Assembly (NCBI GenBank): GCA_035235625.1
Contig: CP141140.1
Coordinates: 66,418,782-66,482,781 of the forward strand
Length of the DNA stretch: 64,000 nt
Reading direction: 5' to 3'
Source: Saururus chinensis
Lineage: Eukaryota > Streptophyta > Magnoliopsida > Piperales > Saururaceae
The notes beneath the pieces were generated by a model. It saw only the letters and a list, made by a program, of their open reading frames with translations, did not search any database and was not told the DNA's origin. Shown in pieces: positions 1 through 10,319 of the stretch (positions are counted from its first letter, which is position 1; each line of letters begins with the position of its first letter). The position numbers and the translations under genes are program-made.

Positions 1-97
1 ATGGACTACGTAAGAGCAGATGAGCTAAATGGGTCATGAGTAATTGTATAATGTATTCGCGTAATGGGTATGCTATATATATGACCCGGGTAATAGG

Positions 98-679
98 TAG
101 GGGTTTTAAAGCAGGATCGAAAGCTCAAATCATCTCGACTCACATTCGAGCTCAAACTTAAACTTGATCAAGCCAAGCTCAAACATACTTGTGTTGAGCT
201 TAACTCAGCTCAAAACTCAATAAAAGCTTAAACTCACATTATGTAATATGAATGTTATTTTTTCAAATATATACATGTATATATTACTCATTATATATAT
301 ATCATGTCTCCCATGTTTTAACTCATTTCATAAAATATATCATTTTTAATTTTTTTTATGTACAACTACATAAAGCTTTTTTAAAGAGAAAATATATAAT
401 ATGTCGCATGAGATCTCAAACATTCTTTATAAAACTTTACTCCCTTCACCTTGTATTAATAATCTAAATTAAAAAATCAAAATCAATTAAGACTAGTTAT
501 TTGCTCTTCTAATCCTAACACATTAGACCGCTTTTTGACCATACTCGTTTTAGTGATTTTCTTATAAAACCTCTATGTCACCGTTTACAAAAACAATCAA
601 TGATCATAAGGTAGAGCAACTTGAGACTCAAGCCTGAACAGTCTAAAACTTGATGATATTTGGCTCATTAACATCCCTA
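98..679. mobile_element. hAT-like non-autonomous element, GAGCTC-rich, decayed
   Basis: The left end starts TAGGGGTTTTAAAG and is followed by many copies of AGCTCAA and GAGCTC-like words. The right end is GGCTCATTAACATCCCTA, which is close to the inverted complement of the ends of the well-preserved element at 3328-4929. The word gggtaata lies just outside both ends (88-95 and 682-689) and may be an 8-bp target duplication, but one to three extra bases separate it from the termini and the same word recurs locally, so this is uncertain. No transposase is encoded. The short open frames inside are AT-rich noise. Confidence 0.5.
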
Positions 680-1072
680 ATGGGTAATAAAAACATGTAT
701 GAACAAAGGGTTACCCATACCTTACTTGCTCAATAAATAGGAAGGTACCTATATATTTTACCCATTTATAAATTACCTGCCCACGAATTTCGAATAGAGC
801 TGTTGGGTGAGTTGAGTAAATGAACACCTACTGACAGCCCTAGGTAGGTAATCTCAGTTGGGGAGGACATTAAGAGCTCAAATATCCCAAAATTTCACCC
901 TCCTTTCTAGCATGGTGATCCTCCCCGAAGGCAATGCCTATATCCATATAGAAAAATTATAAAATACCAAATCTATACCATCTTGAGGTGGCATGTTTTT
1001 ATTGAACAATAAAAATAGGCTTCACATTGGCCACTTTTTCGATGCCTATCACTTCATGAATACTCATATATT
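680..1072. other. Non-coding AT-rich spacer
   Basis: No gene, RNA or complete repeat could be recognised. The stretch carries several gggtaat and ttaccca words that are partly inverted copies of words before position 98, so it may be the rest of an older element into which the hAT-like element inserted. That is inference only. Confidence 0.4.
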
Positions 1073-1180
1073 CCCTCCGTCCTATATTGATAGGTCCAAT
1101 AGAAAAAAATGATGTTCTATATTAATTGCTATATTTAGCTCAATTTAACCCATTAAAGAGGTCTTCGATGCTTCTCACTT
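1073..1180. mobile_element. Stowaway-like MITE fragment
   Basis: It contains the left-end word ccctccgtcctatattgata, shared with better copies at 26734-26933 and 38259-38336, preceded by TA. No clean right end was found, so it is a truncated copy. Confidence 0.4.
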
Positions 1181-1505
1181 ATAGTCCTCCCACGTGTCGG
1201 CCATTTGAGATCCACGCTTGGCTGCCACGAGTGCAGTGGCTAGTCGGACTCGGGCTGTTTCTACCCTCAAATTTGGACTCTCTCCCCACATACCCACGTC
1301 CATCCTCGTGTTTGTGGTCTAGAGCAGCCATTTGCCACACATCTTCTTTCCTGAGCTCGGGCAAATCAACGTCAACAGCTTGATCTAGGACGTACCCATA
1401 ACTCCCAAGGAAGCGTTCATGAAAGTTGGTGGACCCGAATGACCTGCGTCCTTTGGCTATGGCGGCGCCTGCCGTAGAGATCACCTTCATGCTCACTGTC
1501 GGCAA
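1179..1505 (-). pseudogene. Possible S40/DUF584-like gene fragment
   Basis: The minus strand has a 108-codon open frame with higher GC than its surroundings. Around residues 31-60 it reads RFLGSYGYVLD followed by ELRKEDVWQM. This loosely resembles the RFLG...ELDESDVW pattern of plant S40 (DUF584) senescence-associated proteins. The conserved C-terminal part of that family (LPVNIPDWSKIL-like) is not visible, and the frame runs on in GC-rich sequence toward 1620. It may be a captured fragment, a broken gene or one exon of an unrecognised gene. The family assignment is from memory and weak. Confidence 0.25.
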
Positions 1506-1884
1506 TGTGGAGCCACTAAGTCCTGATTCCGGGGGGAGTTGGAGCTGCAGCCCATTTGAAACTTCTTCCGGCTACACAAAGTGTCGCGCTACCTGGATCT
1601 TTACAAGTATGAGTCTTCTTTATTATTGTTAGATGCGAAATAGAGATATGATTCCCATCTTAATAAAAGTAACAAAAGTTAGAAATAAAGTTATTAATAT
1701 ATAACAGGAGTATATAAGTTTGTTATACAAATTTGGTGTAATATTATTATTTTATAAAGTTATATCAAGCTTCGCTCAACCGAGACCAACTCCAATAAAA
1801 ACTCAGTTCATCTTACAGTTCCAGGGATATCAAAACTCTAGTATGTACAAGTTGATAAATTAAATTAAATAATAAAATTAAAAA

Positions 1885-1909
1885 TGCGGTGAGCGTGGAT
1901 CGAACACGC

Positions 1910-1952
<43 letters not shown>

Positions 1953-1957
1953 CCCGC
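1885..1957 (-). tRNA. tRNA-Phe (GAA anticodon)
   Basis: Read on the minus strand this is a 73-nt tRNA that begins GCGGGGATAGCTCAGTTGGG (acceptor strand, D-arm and internal A box). It has the anticodon stem-loop CAGACTGAAGATCTG with GAA, and a T-arm with GTTCGATCC (B box). The gene ends in discriminator A without an encoded CCA. The acceptor stem contains one G-A opposition, which I recall in plant cytosolic tRNA-Phe as well. The transcript would run into TTTTT (complement of 1880-1884), a suitable RNA polymerase III terminator. There is no intron. It looks functional. Confidence 0.95.
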
Positions 1958-2624
1958 CTTTGGTGCACTGCTATGATTATTTTAATATAACTACAATTGT
2001 AACACTAAGTCGCACTATCTCGAGTTATTGATATACAGAAAGGCTACCTCTATTATAATTTATAATAATAAGCCGATTAGGACTGAACCAGAGCTAGGAC
2101 ATCTACTAAATCTGGAATATTAGCAAGTCCAGGAGGTCCACATTTGTGCCAGTAATTGGTGTTTAGGAAAGATTGATTGGATTTAGCAGGTCTGAGTTAG
2201 TTTTTGTTGCATTTGTTTCATACCCGGTTTAATGTTTATTACCTAGGACCAGATGTATAACCCCCATTTCAAACGGGTAAGTTTCAAACCATGAATATGT
2301 TAGGTACTATATGGCGGTATACATGCCTAATTTCTTCTATTGTTTACTTGTTAATTATTGCAGTTGTTTGTTTGGATAATTTAAATGTTAATGCATAATT
2401 TTATATGTTGTTTAGATGACTGACCATTCATCGTATCGTTCTAGGCCCTATGGGCAATGCCATATTATACAAACTAAGACTTAAGAAAGGAGAAGTCTAG
2501 CTAGTGTTGTAGCTTTAGTGAGTTGGAGCCTCCAAACCCGTGGGCCCATGATCTGATGGCAAGCTCACTAGCAAGCGCATGAAGCTATAATGCTGGCAAG
2601 AGAACCTCTTTCAGAAAATAAATA
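1958..2624. other. Non-coding spacer
   Basis: AT-rich sequence upstream of the tRNA gene in its own orientation. I see no gene or recognisable repeat. Confidence 0.4.
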
Positions 2625-2700
2625 TACTTCCTCCGTCTTAAATTAATAGCTCCATTTGGGAAACAAGTTTGTCTAATATTAATAGCTCATCGATCTTAAT
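2625..2700. mobile_element. Stowaway-like MITE fragment
   Basis: Contains cttcctccgtcttaaattaa followed by tagctccatttggg, the same words as the other Stowaway-like copies in this window. The right end is not recognisable. Confidence 0.4.
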
Positions 2701-2764
2701 CTTCATGCCATTTAGTTGGTTAGTGATATCTCATATTTAAATGATATACTCTTGTATACCTTTG

Positions 2765-2971
2765 TCATATGTAAGCCTCATGGATAACAACCCGCATAAA
2801 GGTACTAGCTAGGGCATTATCAAGACTATCAAATTGAGTTTCAATAGCTTTCAAGAGCTCAGTAACCATAGTGCATTTTGGGATAAATCCCCTAATATTT
2901 TTATTTATGTAAGACTTCATAAGCATTATGCTTAAGTTGTTTAGAATGCTCATACTTTTAATATAATGCAA
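2765..2971 (-). pseudogene. Ty1/copia-type gag fragment
   Basis: A 68-codon minus-strand frame reads LMKSYINKNIRGFIP, then ELLKAIETQFDSLDNALAST. This resembles the gag-polyprotein (UBN2-type) domain of plant Copia elements, where a Lys/Arg-Ser-Ile...IRGSIP block is followed by an ELL..IE.QF block. No protease, integrase, reverse transcriptase or LTR was found next to it, so it is an orphan scrap. The orientation is opposite to the plus-strand Gypsy elements. Confidence 0.55.
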
Positions 2972-4077
2972 CTCATATGTTTAAATAAAACATATTACCT
3001 AGTTTTGAGCATTAAATGACATATTACCTATTGTTGGATGAAAATGCCCTTAGGTTTAAATAAAACCCAATCCCTACACAGACCCTCATAAATAAATGGT
3101 GAAGCATCATTCCGATGGAGAGGAATGATTAGCGGCGAGGCGGAGTTCTTCGGCGGGAGATGACCGGTGACAACTCATAAGGAACTTGGCTGAGACAGTA
3201 AATACAAGTTTTTTTAATTATTTAACATTACGGAAGTTGTACCAATTGAAAAAGGCTTTATTTCGGCCGACCCAATCACCCTTAAATAAGCATAATGCAT
3301 AAGATTGGTATTTGCATCTATTATAATTAGGGGTGTTAACGAGCTGAGCTGAGCCGAATATTAGGCTCCTACGGTTCGAGCTCGAAATGCTGAAGCTCGG
3401 CTTGAGCTCGGCTCAAAGCTCGAATAAATTCGAACCTTTTAGCTCGAGCTCGGCTCGAATTAGAAATCCAAAGCTTGGCTTGAGCTCGAGCTCGAACTTG
3501 AATAAGTGAATCATAAGCCTTGGCTCGAACTAGGCTCGAACTAAAAAAATAAAAATAATCTATATATAAATATAAAGTATATGAAGTATCACACATACTA
3601 ATATACTTTTAGTATTAAATATTAATAAATATACTTCAACAAGTATTGCGACTACACCGTGAACATTTAATTATAGTCACTATGAAAGAAAAAAACTATG
3701 ACAAATAAGTTTTAGTTACATATGCTAAAAAAATGCAACATTATATTTTTTTCTCTTTTTATGTACATATAATCACTAAAAAAGATGTAAAAAATAAAAA
3801 AATATTTAGGCAACATTGTCATCTACTTTTTTGTGTTTTCTTTTCTTTACATGCTTATAAATCACTAATAAAAAAGTTATTTTGTAACCTTAGTGTGTCT
3901 CTAAAAAATTCTGAAGCACATGTAAAAAGATATACATTTTGTAAGATGAGGATGGTCCCAATGTCATGCTTCAACTTTTAAAGGAATATCTAATCATTCT
4001 TTTCTAAACTAAGGTTGGTCCACAAATGTCATGCTTCTTTTAGAGTTATTTTTAAGTATATTAGTGTGATATCATGT

Positions 4078-4183
4078 TGACCATCTGTCATATACTTATA
4101 GCTCCATTTGGTTTTTCAATTGAACTAATTTTAATTCATCTTCAAGAATCAAATAGCCCTATTAATTTGGAACAGAAGGAGCA
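4078..4183. mobile_element. Stowaway-like MITE nested in the hAT-like element
   Basis: Begins near ccatctgtcatatacttata and continues with gctccatttggttttt. It ends near gaacagaaggagca. The words match other copies in the window but the ends are diverged. Confidence 0.5.
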
Positions 4184-4544
4184 TATTAGTGTTTGTATCT
4201 CCAATATTTTTATTTTTATAAAATATATATCATATATAAAAATTATATATCCATTATAATTTAACAAGGATATATATATCATGAAATTTTTTTATATGAG
4301 TTTAGACTCTCGTACGTCAGCATGAGCAAAGACATTATGGGCCATCAGATCGAGATCCAAATGCGCAAGAAGACATAAACTAATCTACCTCCCGAGTTAT
4401 GTGTGTTCTTAGATCATAATATGAGGATGCATGACATCGATACTCACATAGTCGTAAGTGAGCCTTTACTCATATAAACGGGTCTTGTATATCAATATGA
4501 TACATAGTATTAGTATATAAATAGGTGATTATATGTTTTATATA

Positions 4545-4629
4545 TTCCATTCGTCTTAGATTAATAACTCAATTAGATTTTTCAAAATGAACTAATCAAA
4601 TAGAGCTATTAATCTAAGAATGAAGGGAG
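4545..4629. mobile_element. Stowaway-like MITE nested in the hAT-like element
   Basis: An 85-bp element with left end ttccattcgtcttagattaa and right end ttaatctaagaatgaaggga, which are inverted complements of each other. It is flanked by TA on both sides (4543-4544 and 4630-4631), as expected for Tc1/Mariner-type MITEs. The whole element can fold into a hairpin. Confidence 0.7.
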
Positions 4630-4937
4630 TATGTTATAAATATATATTTAAATTAACAATTATGTTTATATAAAATATGCATATATATGCATTATTTATT
4701 TTAGATATATTATTTATATATAATTTTAAAATTATATTCAAGTTTGAGCTCGAGATCGAGCCGAGTAGCATTGAGTTCGAGTTTTATTCGAGCCGAGCCG
4801 AGTCAAGCAGGGGTCTGCTCGAACTCGACTCGAACTTATTCGAGCTCGAATTGAGTTCGAGTCTAGCTTAATTCAAGCCGAGCCGAGCTGGGTTTGCTCA
4901 CGAGCCAGCTCGGCTCATTTACAGCCCTAATTATAAT

Positions 4938-5780
4938 AGAGAGGTAGTTAATGGTGTCTTGTATGTAGGTAGAAAGGTGTAATTGATGAACATTGATTCC
5001 TCGGTGAGATTCGGCGATCTATTGGTATAAGTAAAAGAAAAACTTATCGTTAATCGTAATGTGACTTTGAAATATCTTATTTCATCTTTGCAATCATCCA
5101 TTTTGTATAAAATAGAAGACGATGAATGCCTGCAATTAGTGTTTTCCATTCAAATGAAGGCAAATAAAAAAATATTATCATTGTAGACGAATGAGGCTAT
5201 CAATGGAGAGAAATCACTATCAGTAGAAGGAGCCAAATTGTGAATAGAGATAAATTACCAGGTGTATTAGCTTAACCTAGATTGAATGTCGGGTTGTAGA
5301 TGAGAGTCAATGATACACAATTCACTCGTGAAACAGTTAGGCAACAATGACTTTTAGATTATGCGCATCATAATTTATCGTGTTCTTGAACACACGATAA
5401 TATTAATATTATGTGCAGTAAAATAGGAAATTAATAATATCTCATAACTAATGATGAGAACTACAAAAGAAATATCTAGCATATTCGCGTTAGCGTACAT
5501 ACAATTACATGGCATATGCATATCATCCCATCGATAACACATTAAAATTGTAAGCATGTAACCTAATACACTATGTTGAGTGATATCGCATATTTATTAA
5601 CACATTGATATCCATTGTAGATTGGGATTCTGAGAGCTTTCAACTCAACAAATCCATGTCATGCATCGTCCAACATTCCAGTGCCTACAGAACTTGTTAA
5701 AGAAGTCATTCACATTGGACTTGAAGAAATGTTACCAATAATGGTTAAGGACTTCATTTGATAACTATGATCACCCATAT
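4938..5780. other. Non-coding spacer upstream of the MULE relic
   Basis: No gene was recognised. Words such as cgtgttcttgaacacacgat (about 5379-5398) form a short perfect hairpin and recur in diverged form near 7620-7720 and 20800-20990. They may be subterminal repeats of the MULE whose transposase relic follows. Confidence 0.35.
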
Positions 5781-5799
5781 AACCCTAAAAATGTTCACG

Positions 5800-6185
5800 A
5801 GCAAGAATTCGAAGAAGTGTGGGGTAATGAGCAATGGAATGAGAATGACATAATTGACATAGAAAGTATGTCTGACCATAAAGAATTCAGACACAGCGAG
5901 GTACTAGTAATATTGATGTTAAATCCAAGGTAGAGTGGGAGACAGTCGATGATCTTAACTTGTTGGAACAAAATATTGGTGAGGGCGAGATAATGACGGG
6001 TAGTTTGCAAGCAAAAGACTACCAGAATCTACTACAATTGGGTGCACATTTTCAAAGCCTAGTACATTTCAAGAGGGTTTTGATCGAACTTGCAGTAAAG
6101 GCAAATTTTCCATATCGAGTTGTAGATGAGAAGAAGAAGAATACATATGCCGCAAAGTGCTCCAACCAGTCTTGCAAGTAGTATA
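5800..6185 (+). pseudogene. MULE transposase relic, N-terminal domain
   Basis: Conceptual translation of 5960-6180 contains LGAHFQSLVHFKRVLIELAV, then ANFPYRVVDEKKK and YAAKCSNQSC. This fits the N-terminal MuDR-type domain of plant Mutator-like transposases: F.S...FK.AL..YAV followed by a ....KC....C zinc-binding pair. An acidic stretch upstream (about 5800-5900) fits the region that usually precedes it. Stops and frame changes break the frame. The matching C-terminal parts lie at 7330-7936 on the same strand, so both probably come from one decayed element. Confidence 0.6.
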
Positions 6186-7329
6186 TAAGGTATCTAACAT
6201 ACTAGATCATGTGACTGTGACGAAGTGCCTGACCATGTGTGTGGAATGTAAAGGAAGGCAAGTAACCACCCTTAACATCTCACCTTTAGATTGAGAGAAA
6301 ATGTTATGGTTTTTTTAAAGATTCCACATACATTATACTGAAAAGCATAGCCATATATATTTTGAATCACTGGGGTATACCTGTTAAATACAAGAAATTT
6401 CGGCTTGCAGGTAAGATACACTTTATGATATTTATAGAGTCATGTTTACGAAAACATGACTTGTCAAAATGATGTGTTATCTAGAACACAATGCTTATTA
6501 TCACACCCTTGTTGTACCTCCTTGATCTAAGCACAGTAAGAAGGAATGACAAGGGTGTGAGGAGATGAATTCTAATCCAAACCCGGGCTAGATAGAAGTA
6601 CACATCCATGATTTTGTGCAAAAGCATTTACCAGAAGAATAAGGAAAATTAAATGAAACTATTAAGCATTCACACACCCACATATAAGTTCACAACCATA
6701 AGGAAGTCTCAAGCCTTCAAAAAACAAAAATACAAGTCTATGCTATCAAAATGAAAGGCTCTTCCACAAACATAGTCATATCTCATAGTTACATCATATA
6801 CTCATTACTGACTAACCCAAAATTGAATAACTACCCCCCTCTTTGCATCCGTCTAATCTCCACCATGCTCGCAAAACAAACCATCGTAAGTACCTGCATG
6901 ACACATCTACATAGAGGATCCAGAGGGATACCCAAAACAAAACAAAGCAAACGGTTGAGCATAGATCAGTAAGGGTTTGAAAACATGGGGCTCATACTAA
7001 CACCATAAAAAAAAATCTCAAGTTGTATAACATAAACCTTATGCAATACCAGTGTTAAGAACACGAGCTAGTCAAATCCCCTACACATTAGACTTGTGCA
7101 AATATCTCAATCATGCATCATAATCCGTACACAAAACCTAAAGAACCATCTCCATGTGGCCGCTACAACTTTTAGACAAAATATGTATGACAACACAATG
7201 GCTAACATTGAAGAATTGAATCCTGAGGCATTTGCTCAGTGAGAAGATATGTATAGAGCACTGAGCCAATGTTGCATTTTCAGGCAAAAGATATGAAACA
7301 CTCAGCTTAAATAGGTCTAAAAGTGCGAA
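6186..7329. other. Interval inside the MULE relic, no coding signal
   Basis: The catalytic DDE part of a MULE transposase is expected here but was not recognised. A hairpin-forming pair CACACCCTTGT (6502-6512) and ACAAGGGTGTG (6549-6559) is present and may mark a separate small repeat. I see no host gene. Confidence 0.4.
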
Positions 7330-7960
7330 TACAATATTCAAAAAAGCCAGGTCGATGCCTATTAGTCGTTTAATTGAGCACACAAGGGAACGCACAACCA
7401 CGCTCTTTGAGACATGTCAAATAGATGGCCAAAATATGGCGGAAGAGTTAACCTCATTTGCTCGTAAACACATTGAAAATAGAAGAGAAGAAGCAAGGCA
7501 TGTTCATGTATTGCCCGTATCAATGTATGAATTCCATATTAACTCGCTATATCACCAAGTAAAATGTAAATAATGTCGTGTGTATGTTTCATACATTATC
7601 CGCAACAACGTGTATATTCATGTGTTAAAATAAACACGATAATTGTGAGCCTACGACATGTGCTCATGGGTTGATAACACTATAATGTCAATTATTGTCT
7701 TTTCATTAACATGATATTCCTTCTATAGGATATAGTGAATATGGTTGAATGTAGTTGCACATGTGGAAAGTTTCACTATATGGGGCTACCATGTAAGCAT
7801 GCAATTACAACAATTGATCATAAGCAGATCTATGTGTCTGATTACTGTGAAAAATGGTACTCCACACACATGTAAAATGGCATATCAAGAGCCATTATTC
7901 CCAATGACAGACAGGCACCAGTGGGGAACGACTTAAGTTTTGCCTATATTCAACCGACCA
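7330..7960 (+). pseudogene. MULE transposase relic, C-terminal part with SWIM zinc finger
   Basis: Translation of 7340-7570 gives MPISRLIEHTRERTTTLFE and later ENRREEARHVHVLPVSMYEF, typical of the segment before the SWIM finger in plant MULE transposases. After an intron-like gap, 7741-7875 gives CSCTCGKFHYMGLPCKHAI, a good C-x-C...C-x-H SWIM finger. A frameshift at about 7873-7876 separates it from AYQEPLFPMTDRHQW, the usual tail. It is clearly non-functional. Confidence 0.7.
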
Positions 7961-8810
7961 ATCCTACTCAAGTAGAGGGGGCGTCTAAGGAAAAATTAAA
8001 TAGTCCTAACCCAAGGTCAAAGCCCCATGTAAATGTGGAGCATGCGGTGTTGCACCCTGGAATTTTGAATGCACATATATAAGTTTTAAAAAAAATATCT
8101 GCATTTGCTCGGGCTCACGATTGGAGCTACTCACCATAAGTATGGTATAAAATAATAATTTCCTAGGAATATACCGTATGTGTACAAATTACACAAGGAG
8201 ACATAGAGAAAGAGATGTCTTCAAGTAAGGGGAGGTTTTGTTTGCCACCACTGAGCATGTCGAACATCCTTACAAGATTACTTTTCCTGTTAGAGAGCTC
8301 TAAAGCCCAAAAAATGGACGTCCAAGTTCATGGAGTCCGCTGGTCATCTTCGAACTCACTTGGAGAGCGAGGTAAGGATTTTTATCCTTTCTTAAGGCAT
8401 GAATTTATACTTTGGCTGTCTTTTAAACTTAATATACATATGACTAACATGCTATACGTTAGAGTTAGTTTCAAGTTCTATTTTAAGATTTTCACTTATT
8501 CAGTTTGCCGAATGATTGTCCATTTTAAATAACTTGATCACCATGCTTGTACGTATTTTTGAAAATAATCTTGAGTCATCCTTATACAAGGAATGATTCT
8601 CAAAATCTGATTTTCAAATACACTTTAGTCATTCATAATTAAAACATTGGTGAAGCTAAATTTTCTCTATCTCACATGCTTCAACGTGCATAATTCATAA
8701 TCAAAATCTAAAGATAAACCATTTGATAAAATGAATATACGAGGTAGTCATAAAAATCATATTATATAAATCACATCATATTTCAAAGGATAATAATTCG
8801 ATATAGAATA
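7961..8810. other. Spacer without recognised gene
   Basis: A 105-codon frame at 8215-8532 has no recognisable domain and low-complexity tails, and I do not call it. The sequence is otherwise AT-rich and may include the outer end of the MULE, whose terminal inverted repeats I could not define. Confidence 0.35.
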
Positions 8811-8814
8811 GAAT

Positions 8815-9035
8815 ACACCCACACACAACATACACAATTGTATATGCTTACAACATACTTGCACACACACGCACACACACATGTATGCATAAAACACATA
8901 TATATGCATACGCAATGTATTCACACATGAGCATGCATGTGCACATAGACACAAACACGTGCACACACATACATCCACACACATGCAACCCCACCCAGAA
9001 CATATCCATGAACGTACACACACATGTACATATAG
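8815..9035. repeat. Degenerate (CA)n-rich tract
   Basis: A run of acacac, cacaca and atgtgca words mixed with ATGCAT steps over about 220 bp. The Cys/Val-rich open frame on the minus strand here is a by-product of the dinucleotide repeat. Confidence 0.8.
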
Positions 9036-9129
9036 AGCTGACTCAATGTAATTGGGAGCCTTAAGCAAAATTTCTAATGTTAGTTTTTAGTATTTAATGT
9101 AATATTAATATGTTAATTAAATAAATTTA

Positions 9130-9608
9130 TTCTCCTTGCTCTTTGAATGGAAAATTTACTAATTAAGTTCTTATAGTTGAGTTTTTCTAACATATCCTTT
9201 TCAATAGACAAGATTGCTAACCCACTTAATCTTTCTTGTGACATTGTCGATTGTAAGTAAGATTTTATAAATTTAAAAAGTTTCTTTATGCAGAAGCAAC
9301 AGTTACATGTATCGTCAATAATACCCTCTAAGCAATATATGCATTCAGAAAAGAATCTAATTTTTTTATATAATTTAGAGTTTCAGTTGGGGTGAGTGTT
9401 TGTATTTGCACAATTTCTTTTATAACGTTCAATTCCAAAAACAAATTTGAACCATCAATATCAGCAAACATGTCATGTTTTAAATAATATTCAAGATTAA
9501 GACAACTTTTCTTCAAATTATCATCAACTAATGACTTCAATTTTTTCAAGGTAAATAAAAACCAAAAATATCCTCATATAAGTGAAATTGTTCAAATATA
9601 CTTTTAAT

Positions 9609-9671
<63 letters not shown>

Positions 9672-10319
9672 TGCATGAACTCATTAGTAACATTTTTATA
9701 AAATTATTTTTTCATACGAATTACATGTTTTACATTAAGTATAGGTTCTATTTCCATTTCACTTGTAATCTCTTTAGCTGAAATCATAACGTATGTAAAA
9801 ATATCTTATCTATATTTTTCTAAAAAAATAAATCCTTTCAATTGATCTATAGCAACATCAATGTGCATGTCATCATATTGGAAATTTTTAGTATCTAAGC
9901 TCACAACAAATAATATATCATACCAAGTAATCATGCTTAACAAGAACTCAAAAGTTTTTGAACTCATATATTGCTACACATTTAGCTTCACTTTTTATCT
10001 TAGGATCTTCAATTATTTATGCTAAAGAGGAGTAAAACATCTTTTAATTTTCGAGCTTGAAATTTTATCACTTTAACTGTCAACACGACTTCACCAACAT
10101 CTTTGTGACAATGATTTAATAGTTAATATGGAAACATTATCTTGTAAAAATTTTCTTCTCTTTGTGGAAGATGAAAATAATAAAAATATATGGTGTACTA
10201 CTTTGAAAAAAAGATATAGCTTTAGGACAATAATTAGTCATATCACAAAATACTAGATTGAGATTATGACAACTACATGGTGTGTAAAATGCTCTAAGAT
10301 TTCTTTTTAATAGTCTTTT
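9130..10319 (-). pseudogene. hAT transposase relic (DUF4371/zf-MYM-like type), C-terminal half
   Basis: Read on the minus strand, the part next to 10300 gives LKRNLRAFYTPCSCHNLNLV and later AISFFQSSTPYIFIIFIFH, matching the RAFY.PC..H.LNLV...A..FF block of plant DUF4371-type hAT transposases. Further on, 9328-9549 gives LEYYLKHDMFADIDGSNLF. Positions about 9140-9330 give a broken version of the C-terminal dimerisation region (SFLNAYIA, stop, then VTVASA). Stops and frameshifts are frequent. The first half of the same gene lies at 12312-12960, and the interruption is a solo LTR (10320-12306). Confidence 0.75.
9611..9668. repeat. (AT)n microsatellite
   Basis: A perfect alternating AT run of about 58 bp inside the hAT relic. 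It is a candidate polymorphic marker and slippage site. Confidence 0.95.

Larger units (their letters stand above)
3328..4929. mobile_element. hAT-like non-autonomous element with perfect 8-bp target duplication
   Basis: The termini are TAGGGGTGTTAACGAGC on the left and GCTCATTTACAGCCCTA on the right. These are imperfect inverted repeats. The flanking 8-mers are identical: ATTATAAT at 3320-3327 and at 4930-4937. An 8-bp duplication is the hAT signature. Both subterminal regions (about 3330-3550 and 4740-4920) are packed with GAGCTCG and GAGCCGAG words, which could be transposase-binding repeats. The centre is AT-rich and holds two Stowaway-like MITEs (about 4078-4183 and 4545-4629). There is no transposase, so mobility would depend on a relative elsewhere. 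Confidence 0.8.

Noticed and set aside
1885-1957. Chloroplast-derived origin for the tRNA-Phe
   Set aside because: The sequence matches the cytosolic nuclear form (D-arm TAGCTCAGTTGGGAGAGC, T-arm ending CTCACCGCA) as I recall it, not the plastid form.
8850-9040. CRISPR-like or satellite array
   Set aside because: No regular spacer structure. It is a dinucleotide-type repeat, and CRISPR arrays are not expected in a plant nuclear genome.
8757-9068. 103-codon Cys/Val-rich frame
   Set aside because: Translation of a degenerate CA repeat.
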